Shown one piece after another: positions 12,626-23,190 of a stretch of 64,000 nucleotides of DNA; position 1 is the stretch's first letter; every line of letters begins with the position of its first letter. The DNA lies in the NCBI GenBank assembly GCA_025331565.1, contig JAFREQ010000105.1, forward strand, positions 806,001 through 870,000. The letters run 5' to 3'. The translations under genes and the position numbers were made by a program. A model generated the notes under the pieces. That model did not search any database. It was not told the origin of the DNA and worked only from the letters and a program-made list of their open reading frames with translations. The DNA is from Holacanthus passer (Eukaryota; Chordata; Actinopteri; Pomacanthidae).

Positions 12626-14514
12626 ATCCTTGCCACTGCTGCCAGATATTCAGTTGGGTGCATTTAAAAAAAAGATATTTTGACCAGAATTTCATGAACT
12701 TCAAATGAACACATTGATTACATTGATAAATTACTTTTTAATAGAGTTTTTATTGCACGTGCAGTAACAGATACAGGAACATAAATGTCTCTGAATGTGA
12801 ATGGTCAATGGTAGGAGAAGCACTGAGTACAAAGCACACAGCAGTTATACTGTGATATACTGATTTCTTAGCAAAAAAGTTTTTGATATCTGTGTGTGTG
12901 TCTCATAAATACATTTAAACATTTAACAACACAACAACATTTACGTTTCGTGAGTTGCAGTGTGCTTTTTTTAAATTTCTTTTTTAAAATTGTTTCCATG
13001 TTGGAAAAAACAGCCAAACTTTGTGCTTCTGTTCGCTGATAAAGACTCAGGTTTTCAGTATCTTACAGCATCCAAGTATTGCAGTGCTATTACAGTTGAG
13101 AAATTGGCAGTGTGAAAGACATCAGTGCTTACAAACAAGAACAAGATAAAATGCCTTGAAGCAAGATGTGTCCCACACATCATCAAACTGAACTTGAGAC
13201 GTGCTGCAAAGTGAACACTAGCTCAACTCAATCTGTAACAGTGCTGCAAGTATCTGTGGGGATATCAAGGTTAATGTCTCCGATGTTATTATAGCTTTTT
13301 ATGATTGCCAATGAAAAGTCTGAAACACAGGGATATTTGGCAAACTCAGAGGCTCCTACTGTGCTCCTGGAGGTTTGCCACGCTCTCCAAGGATGCAATT
13401 GTTTTCAAAAATTCATTTAAAACCGCTCAGAGAGACTGTTGCCTTCATGTTTTATATTTGTACCTTTGTTGTGCGAATGTACTCTACTAAATTGTACTGA
13501 AACCTTCCATCCAATATATAAATATTACAGTCTTTTCATCCCATAACAATTGTATGAGATGCCAGCTTACATTGTAAGTCTAATCTTTGAACAGTTAGTT
13601 GGAAAATGTTCTGTACAATATAACTTTTTCCAATTACAGGTCTTGTATTGGGTCGGTCAGATCAGCCAGGCTCCGGCAGCGAGAGAGAAATGTGCTGCCG
13701 AGTTGAATCCGCGGAAAGTAGGTTAAAAAATAGACAAAGGTTGGTTGGAAAATTAAGAGGAGCTTTAGTGAAGCTCTGTGTCACACAGTGTAGAAACACT
13801 ATGTCCCAGCTCTCTAACTGTCAGCTCAAAGTTCAGGAGAACCAACTTTTGGTCGCTTTGAAACTCTTCAGCTGGTCATCGTTGAAGTTGACGGCTGGTT
13901 CTTCTGTGTGAGCTGGATGGGCAAAAATAGTTTGGTCATGAATAACAGAAAATAATGGGCACATAAGTAAACAAAGGTACTCCTTCAAATACATTATCAG
14001 TGACTCGTTACTTCTGTTACTAAATTAAAAACTCTTTCTGTATTTATCCAAAAGTTGATACATGTGTTGTAAACTAATTTACAACTAAACTGTGTTGCAA
14101 ATTATTGTATCATGCATCTCTTTTAATGTCTTCTACCATTGGTTCTGATTGAATCTAGCCTTTGTGTTATTTTTCACAAAATTCTCCTTTAACTGTTTCT
14201 TGGATAGTTTTTGTTGTAAAGCACTTTATTATACTGGTTTTGAAATGTACTGTAAGCTATAAATAAGATATGCAGTATGTACTTATTATGCTGTATTTTT
14301 TCTCATGGTTTCATAACAGTATACAATGCTGCATTGGCCAAAATATGTTGCATTCCATTGTGTCGCACTTGAAGTGAATACAGTTGTGTTTAGCACCTCC
14401 ATCCTTAATATTTGAAAACCAAAAGCAGACTGCAGGAACGCTCAAACAGCCAAGCAACCGAACGATCTGGCCAGAAATGAAAGCTGGTACAATGCTCCCC
14501 TATTTCACACAAAC
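12626..14514. other. stretch with no supported gene
   Basis: AT-rich sequence with no recognised exon or element. The patch at 13650-13910 has a plus-strand open frame of 87 codons and a higher GC content, but it matches nothing I know. Confidence 0.45.
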
Positions 14515-15100
14515 ATCTTGGCTCTGTCTACACATGTGAAACCTGCAGCCAGAAACCTGGGTGTAGTATTTGACAGCGACCTTTCATTTGAAAAATAATT
14601 TGAAAATAAAAATGTTCAATTTTGCTTTTAATCAATTGAGGAGCATCTCAAAAATGAGGTATTTTCTCTCTCTTGAGAAGATCATTCATGCTTTTATTTC
14701 TTCTCGGTTAGATTATTGTAACTCACTATATTCAGGGTTAAGCCGAAAAACGATTTTACGCATTCAGCTGGTCCAAAATGCAGCTGTTCGCCTTTTAACA
14801 AATCCTAGAAGCAATCATATCAGCCCTGTTTTAGCCTCTCTTCTCTGGTTACCACTAAGTTTTAGAATCGATTTTAAGATTTTACTGATCACCTTTAAAG
14901 CAAGTCGTGGTTTAACTCCCAGTTATATTGCTGAGTTTCTGCTCCCCTATAAGCCAGAGCTCAGCCTCAGATCCTCGAGCAGTGCTCTGCCGGCTAAACT
15001 CCAGCTCAAGACTAAAGGTGACTGGGCTTTTGCAGTCAGAGACCCTCAGCTGTTGAACTCCCTGCTTCAGAATCAGTTGGATCTTTTAAATCACTTATCC
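14515..15100 (+). pseudogene. L2-type LINE reverse-transcriptase C-terminal fragment
   Basis: Translation beginning near 14515 gives 'LALSTHVKPAARNLGVVFDS', the region just after the RT catalytic core in L2/Maui-type LINEs. A frame change near 14595 follows, then a long open frame with the diagnostic 'SRLDYCNSLYSGL', 'IQLVQNAAVRLL' and a 'LLWLPLSFRIDFKILL' block, followed by 'GLTPSYIAEFL' and a 'GDWAFAVRDPQLLNSL' block. These are the conserved C-terminal blocks of the family. The endonuclease and RT core are missing (5' truncation). Homology is lost at about 15100, the point where the left arm of the tRNA inverted repeat begins, so the LINE was broken or overwritten there. Non-functional. Confidence 0.88.
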
Positions 15101-15240
15101 ACTTCCACAGTAGCATCAGAGGCCATTGTCATGTCATCATTGTCATGTTATTCAAAAACATCACATTGTGCCTCCCATGCTGTTGCTTTGTAGTGGGACT
15201 CACTGTGTGTGTACAGAACTGGTCATTCAGTGGCTGTGAA

Positions 15241-15313
15241 GCCCCAGTGGCCTAATGGATAAGGCACTGGCCTCCTAAGCCAGGGATTGTGGGTTCGAGT
15301 CCCATCTGGGGTG
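15241..15313 (+). tRNA. tRNA-Arg (anticodon CCT), upstream copy
   Basis: The 73-nt sequence folds into a full cloverleaf. The acceptor GCCCCAG pairs with CTGGGGT (first pair G-T). The anticodon stem CTGGC/GCCAG encloses the loop CTCCTAA, giving anticodon CCT. The T-arm has the standard TTCGAGT loop, with a B box fitting the RNA polymerase III consensus. The gene closely matches the vertebrate tRNA-Arg-CCT sequence I recall, except that the last base of the T-stem is T rather than C, leaving a G-T pair. The palindromic copy has the same change. There is no T-run between this gene and the initiator tRNA-Met 6 nt downstream, so the pair may be transcribed together. CCA is not encoded, as expected for a eukaryote. 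Confidence 0.95.
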
Positions 15314-15319
15314 ATCTCC

Positions 15320-15391
15320 AGCAGAGTGGCGCAGCGGAAGCGTGCTGGGCCCATAACCCAGAGGTCGATGGATCGAAACCATCCTCTGCTA
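15320..15391 (+). tRNA. initiator tRNA-Met (anticodon CAT), upstream copy
   Basis: The 72-nt cloverleaf shows the hallmarks of the eukaryotic initiator rather than the elongator: an A-T first acceptor pair (AGCAGAG with CTCTGCT), three consecutive G-C pairs in the anticodon stem (GGG-CCC) around loop CCCATAA, and the T-loop form 'ATCGAAAC' in place of TTC. Its role is to bring methionine to the start codon with eIF2. A T-rich 'gtttta' about 4 nt after the gene could act as a weak polymerase III terminator. It appears complete and intact. Confidence 0.96.
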
Positions 15392-15475
15392 TTGGTGTTT
15401 TACATGTAGCAGGGCGGTTTCTTCAACTGCTTTCTAAACCCTTTTTTTTTTCTCTTCACTTTAAATGGGCCAACA

Positions 15476-16075
15476 GCATCATACAGCCAGAGTTAGTTGC
15501 TTCTATTCTGCACCCTTTATTAGCAAGCCAATTTCAGCTGGCTCTTTTTGGGTTAATTGCCAAAAGTTGGGAAGCTGTGTATTGTACAGCTGTGTAAAAT
15601 GTTAATAAAAGCAGATTTTAAAGGTTTGCAAATCATTTAAATCCTATATTTAATTGAAGATAGTGCAAATCCAACATATCAAATGTTGAAACTGATAAAT
15701 GATATTGTTTTCTAAAAAAAAAATGTTTGCACATTTTAAATTTGATGCCAGCAACATGTTTCAAAAAAGTTGAGACAGGGACATGTTTACCATTGTGTTG
15801 CATCACCTCTTCCTTTAACAACACTCTGTAAACGTTTGGGAGCCGAGGAGATCAGTTTCTGGAGTTTTGAAAGTGAAATGTTGTCACATTCTTTCCTGAT
15901 AAAGGATTTCAGATGCTCCACAGTTTGGGGTCTCCTTTGTCGTATTTTTCTTTTCATGATGCACCAAATGTTCAGTGGGTGACGTGTCGGGACTGCAGGC
16001 AGGTCAGTTTAGCACCTGGACTCTTCTACAATGGAGCCACATTAAAGGGTGGTAGATAGAAATCATTATGTCTGG
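15476..16075. other. spacer of the inverted repeat, holding a Tc1-family remnant
   Basis: About 600 bp separate the two arms. The middle and right part (about 15610-16030) derives from a Tc1/mariner transposon described separately. The left end (15476-15605) is not recognised. There is no other gene. Confidence 0.8.
15610..16030 (-). pseudogene. Tc1/mariner-type transposase C-terminal fragment with 3' flank
   Basis: On the minus strand, translation from about 16020 gives 'PACSPDTSPTEHLV', the region after the second catalytic aspartate of the DDE domain. A frame change near 15957 follows, then an unbroken tail that includes 'KRKIRQRRPQTVEHLKSF' and ends 'VKGRGDATQW' at a stop codon (15787-15789). 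This is the typical C-terminus of a fish Tc1-like transposase. The sequence after the stop ('gtttgcaaatcattt' near 15621, in plus orientation) matches the terminal region of the same family. The N-terminal HTH and most of the DDE domain are absent, so it is a dead 3' fragment. A separate copy of the adjoining part lies at 41876-42065. Confidence 0.85.
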
Positions 16076-16158
16076 TTGTTGGCCCGTTTAAAGTGAAGAG
16101 GAAAAAAAGGGTTTAGAAAGCAGTTGAAGAAAACGCCCTGCTACATGTAAAACACCAA

Positions 16159-16230
16159 TAGCAGAGGATGGTTTCGATCCATCGACCTCTGGGTTATGGG
16201 CCCAGCACGCTTCCGCTGCGCCACTCTGCT
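16159..16230 (-). tRNA. initiator tRNA-Met (anticodon CAT), inverted copy
   Basis: Base-for-base identical to the copy at 15320-15391 as far as I can read, on the opposite strand, with the same initiator hallmarks (A-T first pair, three G-C anticodon-stem pairs, ATCGAAAC T-loop). Transcription would run toward the spacer and converge on that of the other pair. The same 'gtttta' sequence follows its 3' end. Confidence 0.96.
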
Positions 16231-16236
16231 GGAGAT

Positions 16237-16309
16237 CACCCCAGATGGGACTCGAACCCACAATCCCTGGCTTAGGAGGCCAGTGCCTTATCCATTAGGC
16301 CACTGGGGC
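16237..16309 (-). tRNA. tRNA-Arg (anticodon CCT), inverted copy
   Basis: Complete cloverleaf, on the minus strand, identical to the copy at 15241-15313 including the unusual T at the last T-stem position. The shared variant supports duplication of the whole pair rather than separate insertion of each gene. The initiator tRNA-Met follows after the same 6-nt spacer. Confidence 0.95.
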
Positions 16310-16449
16310 TTCACAGCTTCCAAAAGACCAGTTCTGTACACACACAGTGAGTCCCACTACAAAGCAACAGCACGGGAGGCACAATGTGTTGTTTTTGAAT
16401 AACATGACAATGATAACACGACAATGGCCTCTGATGCTACTGTGGAAGT

Positions 16450-17476
16450 AGGAGAGGAACAGAAAGAGGAGGGGGAGTCAGGAGGAGACAGAGTAAAGCT
16501 CTGGCTCTGACAACCAGCTTCTTGATACTGGTTATCCAGGATTACCCATGTTAGGCTCAGTAAAGCCAGTGAACCCAAACAAAGCAAGACTAAACTGAGC
16601 CTGCTTGGTGACACAGGCTGCCGGACAAGGATGACAATATGGGGCAAAGAGTCAGGTGATGGGCTGAGGCAGGAAAACTTGAGGACACTGAGGGTCGACT
16701 GATTCACAGATTCAATATTAGGCATTTTTACGATTATCAGAATTGTTCGTTTATTTTATCAGCAGTTGAAAAATAGGAGAGTGGTCATGTTTCTCCGTTT
16801 ATTTTGAAAATGAAAGTGCGGTTGGCCGATATATATGTTGATTTTTACTGTGGCACCTTGAAGGCCTCTGTGATAGAAATGGGATTTGGCTGCCATGTTA
16901 ACCCTGTTGTCTGTGCTGCCTTTCTCTCATTGTCTCTGTGTGCCAGTGTATATATACAGTATTTGTCACTTCAAGGACTCTAACACACCTGGGACACCGG
17001 CACTTAACTCTGTGAAAACACTCTTGTGAACAAATATTGTCTCAGTTCTTTCTTTATCTCAGATTGCATCCTCAATAGTCACATTTAACGTGTTCCACAT
17101 ACACAAACCTTTCACCCCAACTTCCAAGCCCCAATCTGCTTCACCTCATTCAGCGCACGTCCTCTCCTCCTCCTCCTCCCCCCTTCCTCTCCTCTCCATC
17201 CTTCCTGCCCCCTCTTCTCTCCCTGCTCTCGACTGATCAGGGGTCAGCCTGCAGTGTCTCCATTAGTCACGTCTCATTTCTTCCCAGCTCCCCGACTCTG
17301 ATCTGGGGTCAGGGACTGCCCAGCAGCCATTTCCCCTCCCTACCGGAGCGCGGGTGTTCTGGCTGACCCTGCCTCTTATCTCTGTTAAGTCAGACACTCG
17401 CTGGCGGTGGTCCTCTCATCCCCTCTCAGCCTCTCTCCTCCAGCATACACACAGCCAGCACGGAGTTGTACTAACA

Positions 17477-17478
<2 letters not shown>
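16450..17478. other. stretch with no supported gene, with a pyrimidine-rich tract
   Basis: No exon recognised. 17157-17232 is almost pure C/T ('cctctcctcctcctcctccc' and similar), a simple-sequence tract. 16450-16700 is moderately complex but matches no family I know. Confidence 0.5.

Positions 17479-17535
<57 letters not shown>
17479..17535. repeat. (AC)n microsatellite, about 28 units
   Basis: An uninterrupted AC run of about 57 bp, among the longest perfect dinucleotide tracts in the window and likely polymorphic. Confidence 0.97.
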
Positions 17536-17537
<2 letters not shown>

Positions 17538-19462
17538 TGCACATAGCATGCATGGAAAGAAGCATACAAGTCTTCTTTCAAGCCAGCTGGACTCATATTG
17601 ATGCCATCACAACAAAAGGAGTAACAAAAGAAGAAGACAATATATCAATCAATCCATTATTGATGGAACGGCAAGTTTGGTTGAGAAATGATTCCACCAA
17701 CTGTGCACAACAGAAATCAGTCACTCTTAGCAGTAAAGGATACATAAAACATAAAAAGTGCATGTAAACACAGGCAATATATAGTGAATTTGCAAATGTG
17801 TTGTTTATCATAATTATCAGCACTGTTATCAACAGAGGGTTAATACTGACTGAGAAGGTTAGGTTAATTAATATTCATAAGCTCTGTGTGTGGACTTTGT
17901 ACCAGCAATATAAACTATAACTAAAAATAACGTTATTTCAGATCGGTTACGTTTCACTCAGCTTGACCCTCTGAGCTGGACCTCGACTGAGCCAACCAGG
18001 GTCGCTGGCGGCTAAACTTATTATACACAGCTCGATACTCCCCTGTGTGAGGCCGCTGTGGTGGCTGTGTGTGTCTGTTTTGTTTGTGCGAACTGATGTT
18101 TTCCTGCCTTCCCTGACTCTCTCCTCTCCTCCATCCATCTCTCTTACTTTCCCTCGTGGCCCTGAACCGGCTGACCTGTCGGAGGAAAACAAAAAGTTGT
18201 AATAGTCTGACTTAGTCTAGTTGCAGGCTGGAGCAAATGAGCTCACATCCTCATTCATATCACAGTGTGTCAGGCAGAGAAATGTCTTTTATTTTCTTTT
18301 ATTGCAAACAACACGTTTGTCATTCTGAGCGTTTACGTTATGTCGATCCTGCACCTGTTAATCGACACGTCTACACATACACCAATTTCCACTCCAATGA
18401 CACCCAACTAAATTGCTCTGCTTGATTGGCAATTTGACAGACCATTCTATCAAATCTTGCCTCCCTGTGACGTGCCTTTGTGGATATTTTTGATGCAATG
18501 TAATGTCTCCTCATCACACTTTGTGTTCCTTAAATGATTTGTCGTCTCCATGGCTGGTTTGCACTGACTTAATTATAATAATCTTTTATCAACCGCTGCT
18601 CCCGATCGCAATTTCAGCACAGTCGAGGTGTTTTTTTGCGACTGGTTAACGAGCGCCGCTGCCATTTTGTCATGCTTTGCATTCTGTAATTTTTTATCAC
18701 ACCTTCAAAGATGTGCTGTCTTTCAATCTGCAGTGAGTTTTGTGCAAACCTGCTCAAGTGCTCACCCAGTGTATCGCCTATGGGACAAAACAAAGCAAAA
18801 TCCATAAACGTATCTGAAGCGAACGCAGAGTGTTTTGAGTTTCCTGATTTCAATCAATAGCTCAACCTTGGTTCATTTTAATCATTCATAGTCTAATCTT
18901 GAATGTAATAGTGGCCTCAGGGCGTGATAAGCTGAGCACCTGCTCTATAAATGATGGCACGGCATTAGCCATAGGCAGCAGAATGACAGGGAATCGATAC
19001 ACGGGGCCCTGTTTCAAACGTAAAAGGATATTTACCTGTATCGCTTTAAATTAATGAGAGTGTAAGCACTTCTTAGATGATTTATGAAATTCAATTTCAA
19101 TGATATTTTGTCCATCTGTTATAATTAAGCCTCTGTGGTATTGACCACCGGCATCAACCTGCTATCACGTTCTCCCTCTGTTCCCTTTTCAACTTTATTT
19201 TTCTGTTTCTTGATTCAGCGTGCGTCTGCAGCCCCTCCACACTGTACAGCCTGTACAGCAGTGTGGGTACAGAGGAGTCCCCTGCTGTGTAGATCAGTAC
19301 AAGTGAGACAGACAACCAATGTGAGACTGCTACCTTGGAATAATCCTCTAACTATTCTCTCATCAGTATCCTCTGCTGTAATGTATAGTGCATGTGAAGG
19401 GAAGATATAAAAGACTTTCTATGTATTATGGAACAAACGTGGCTGCTATTGTGAATGTGGTA

Positions 19463-19464
<2 letters not shown>
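17536..19464. other. stretch with no supported gene
   Basis: No exon or element recognised. 18590-18830 is complex, non-repetitive sequence containing a Sox/Oct-like juxtaposition ('ttttgtcatgctttgcatt', 18665-18683), reported as a tentative finding. The rest is AT-rich with chance frames of at most 81 codons. Confidence 0.45.
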
Positions 19465-19498
<34 letters not shown>

Positions 19499-19501
19499 GT
19501 G
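19465..19501. repeat. (GT)n microsatellite
   Basis: About 18 GT units with one GC interruption. It is paired, 110 bp downstream, with a CA tract of similar length, so the two tracts are complementary. Confidence 0.95.
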
Positions 19502-19610
19502 AGTGGCCGCTTGCGTCAACATACTGTATGCCCAAGGCTCGTGTGTCTGTCAGGATGTATGCTGTGTTTTTGTCTGAGAGCAGAAAGTGGGTTATTAAAC
19601 ACTACTCTCA

Positions 19611-19612
<2 letters not shown>

Positions 19613-19645
<33 letters not shown>
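19613..19645. repeat. (AC)n microsatellite
   Basis: About 16 AC units, followed by A-rich 'aaaataaaaacacacac' sequence. It is complementary to the GT tract at 19465-19501. Confidence 0.95.
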
Positions 19646-19649
<4 letters not shown>

Positions 19650-22600
19650 AAAAACACACACTAACAAAAACACACACTTTTTATTTATTTATTTTTTAGA
19701 GCAGCATGTCATCACTGATGCTCAACAGCTCCTCTCAGTAATTAGTCTCTGGATAGGTTCATACTTCACAGAAACAAAAGACAAAAGATAGAGAAAGAGA
19801 AAACTGGGATAGGATCAATTTTACAGGGGGAAATGGGGTAATGTAATAATAATCAGAACATGCTGAACATTGTAGTCATGTCCAGACTGTTTTTACAGAC
19901 TGTTTGGATGTGCCAGTAAAACTCTTGTCCTCTTTCTCTTCCTGTGTAATGCCCAGTAAAAATAACCTCTGGTAAAAAACCCGTCCCTCACAGGCTGACA
20001 TCTCAGACAGTCTCAACAAAAGTTTGCTGGACTGTTGACACCAAAAACAAGAACCAAGTAAAAGCTGTGGTGCTTAAATCAGACCAGACCAGCTGTTACT
20101 TTACTTTGACCCGTGCACTTAATTGTGATCACACAAGACATTAATTAGTTTTAGCAGATCTCACTTCTAATTTTGGAGGATTAAATATATCTCATGTCTC
20201 TTTGTGTTAACAGAAAAATTATTTTCTTACATGAACGATGGCTCCACCAATGTTCTGATGAGTTCTTCACGATGGTAGGGCTGGATATTGTTGAAATATT
20301 ATATATATTTATGTATTGAATATTGATATATCTCTACGGTATTGGACCATGTAAACATATTAATAACTGTCAAAAGAAACATTAATAACAAACAGTCGAA
20401 GACAGCAATACACCATTCTAGCATCTAGAGTGAGACCTCTTACTTTCTGTGCGCTAAAGAGCGGCTAGTCTGGGTCTGACCACCATTCACTGTGTCAACC
20501 TCAGGTGTATTTCTCTTCTTTAACCTGTTGGTCTAAAAGCAAAGTCTTTCCGTCTGAGCTCCAGGTTATCCATCCTCCCGGCAGCAAGTAGAGGATGTGC
20601 TGTGTAGCATACATACATAACATAGTGTTTTGCCTGCATGACTCTATTTGTACAAGTTTTGTACAACATTTCTTGATCCTCATTAGTATCGAGGCAATTC
20701 GATCGGTGCCATGAAAGTATTGAAGTTCAGTCTCCAGCTGTATAGAAAGGTCACACTTGAACACAGGCCTGCCATCATAGAGAGGGCCAAAGTGTGATCG
20801 CGTTATTGATTATCGAGATGGTGATAATGGTGCAAACTTTCCATCACTCTCTCCAGATCGTTCAAGGTATTCACTGTGGTGCAGTTGTTTGCACACACGG
20901 AAAAGTAGTTATCTGAAGAATGAAACAAAGAGGGTTTGAGAGAGAAACTTTCAGATGCTGTCTGACAATCCAAAACGCTTTTCTATTGAGGAATATTGAC
21001 CATATTGGAACTCAGTGGTTTAGCCCAAACAATGAAAAACTGCCTCGATTAGGTAGATTTTTCCTGAAAAACTTCATTTTGTACATATTTTTGAATGAGC
21101 AGAGAAGCTAGATTGTTGTATTGTTGATTGTTTTTGTAGAAAGAGCGCCATGTACAGATACAAATACTCCATCAACAGAAAATGAACGAGGAAAAGATCT
21201 CACAGTGGTTGACTAAGTGTGATAAGTGATCTGTTATGAGAAGGACCACCGCTGAGAGCTCAGTCATGATGGGAAATGGAAATAGCTAGTTTGGGGATCT
21301 AACAGAGAAAAGCTACAGGGGAATCTAATAACATTGTTTTTACCTCCTACACTAACACTATTTTTATATATTTTTAAAATTTCTATCATGATGGTTAATT
21401 GTGTTCTGTTTCACCACTTACCTGTAAATCTTCATTATACACCCACAGGACCAACAATGTGAACAGCTGAAGCCAAAGACTAATTAATGCATGTGCTTTC
21501 AACAAAATAACTGCTGTTGCAAGTCTTTACAAAGCCATAATCAGCCAATTATGACAGGTATTTCAGTAAAAATAGACTGGATAGAAACACGCTGAGATTC
21601 ACTGACTAATATAACATACAGAAAGATAAATCAGCGTGAGCTCTATTATGAAACATTGTTTGATTGAAGAGAACTGAGAGAGAGAAGCTGAAGAACGCTC
21701 CCACGAACATCACAAGCTCAAAAATTCAATTGAGCACGCAGCGATATTAGGGTGCAACTAGATGAGAGCGCGCTGCACTTTAGCAGCCTGATCTCGACAT
21801 CAAAGAGATTCGTCTGAAAATGAATACACCCTAATGTGGTTTATAAAATTATGACCGTGTCCTGTTAGGATTCAATAGTGGCTGTTACACAGCTCCAGGT
21901 AATGTGGAACTTGTATAGGTCAAATTGTAAATTAAGCAAATACATTCTTACAGCTATAATGACACAATTTTTATTTCCCTTGTAGCACATAAAAAGGAGA
22001 AATTAGATGCGTTGTGAAGACATCTAGGACATTGCCAAGTACCTATTTTCACTCCCCGACACGAGGCGGTGAGCAATTACAAAGATGTTTATCACTTATC
22101 GTTTATCACTATATAATTTTTTTCTGCTCTGTTTGGCACTTCCATAATCACATCAAGTCAAGGCTGATCTGTATTCACCCTTTCAGAGCAGCTTTCTTTC
22201 CAGGCAGATTGAAATGATGGTGTGCGGCTATTGTAAAGGCCAAGGCTAGAGAAACTTCTGCAATCAAGCTGTCAACACTCCCATTTCTGCCTCACGACGT
22301 GCACTAGCTCGGACGTTTCTGTTATTACATTTGATATTCAAGATGCACGTTAGGTTAGCCTGAGCATACCAGAGAACTATCAGTAAACAAGGTGTACATA
22401 GCTGTCGTCTCGCCAGGGGAATGAGTGATGGGTTTTCAAAAACAACAGTGTTGGCTGTTTGCTGACACTGACCACGGCAGTTTAGCTTGAGCTCTCCATG
22501 TCCAATGAGTTGTTGATTGGCTTCTTGTTATATTGCAGACGTAGCACGCGTTCTAGAGGTTCATGTTGCACACACAATGGTAAAAAGGTCATAGAGTTAA

Positions 22601-23027
22601 TTGGATAGAGAGCGCACAGCCTGGTGTGTGGCTCCTTATGTACATAAATGGCTACCACAAAAGGTTAATGCGTTCTGGGAAATCAGCACTTTCACATGTA
22701 TATGTTGTGAGAGCTTTCGACACATGCGATGCAAGAATGGAACGTTTGAAATGATTGTTTAGTCTGTGTGATTGTTTCAGTAATCTGAGCGCTGTTCACT
22801 GACACAGTTCTACTTTATCTATATTGGAGTCCGTATTGGCCATTTGGCTGTGTGAATAATGACTGTGTTCATCTGCAGCTGTAGCAAAATGTGGAAGCAG
22901 TGTGATGGCGTGTGACTTTTCCACAGGAGATTTTTTGAGCAACAAATCTTTGCCATGATGCCACCATGTGGTTTGAAGTTAAATACAGATGTAGGATATA
23001 TATATATAGCAATCTTGAATCCTAAAT
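19646..23027. other. stretch with no supported gene; weak remnant of a 'gggctgg' repeat
   Basis: AT-rich sequence with chance frames only. At 20276-20345 'gtagggctggatattg' followed by 'aatattgatatatctc' resembles the fish 'gggctgggcgatat' repeat, and 'gattatcgagatggtgata' near 20807 could belong to its other side, but both are too decayed for a firm call. Confidence 0.45.
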
Positions 23028-23190
23028 ACTTTAGTGACCTGACTTTTCATCTCGTGCCACCAGCAACGCTCATGTTCCCTGCAACATGAATTTTAGTAAC
23101 TTTGATTCCAAACTCTCTTTTAGAGCCACTATCAAGTCCAAATTTTAATTTGTCCAGTACCTTGGTTTTTCACCAAATACCTGCCAAGGT
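23028..23190 (+). repeat. fragment of a dispersed teleost repeat ('tgaccaaatacctgc' family)
   Basis: The motif order 'gacctgacttttcatctcgt', 'gccaccag', 'aattttaatttgtccagtac', 'cttggtttttcaccaaatac', 'ctgcc' matches a common fish dispersed repeat. A longer member is at 29825-30258 and a weaker one at 44935-45160. Confidence 0.6.

Larger units (their letters stand above)
15101..15475 (+). repeat. left arm of a ~375 bp inverted repeat carrying two tRNA genes
   Basis: This segment matches the reverse complement of 16076-16449. The outer end 'acttccacagtagcatcaga' and the inner end 'cactttaaatgggccaaca' both have counterparts in the other arm. I count only a handful of substitutions plus a small block change next to the tRNA-Arg gene ('cattcagtgg' against 'ttttggaag'); the two tRNA genes themselves are unchanged between arms. 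The arms therefore come from a fairly recent duplication in opposite orientation. Confidence 0.93.
16076..16449 (-). repeat. right arm of the tRNA-bearing inverted repeat
   Basis: This is the reverse complement of 15101-15475 with a few substitutions; the tRNA genes lie on the minus strand. The sequence outside the arm (from 16450) does not match the L2 LINE that flanks the left arm, so the duplicated unit ends at the same base on both sides. Confidence 0.93.

Noticed and set aside
15289..15597. 102-codon plus-strand open frame overlapping the tRNA genes
   Set aside because: It is a translation of tRNA sequence and the palindrome arm; the cloverleaves explain the sequence.
16357..16725. 122-codon minus-strand open frame
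   Set aside because: Part of it is the palindrome arm, which repeats the same peptide ('TVASEAIV') as the left arm. No independent evidence of coding.
17479..17535. CRISPR-like regularity of short repeats
   Set aside because: Plain dinucleotide microsatellites in a eukaryotic sequence, with no spacers or cas genes anywhere.
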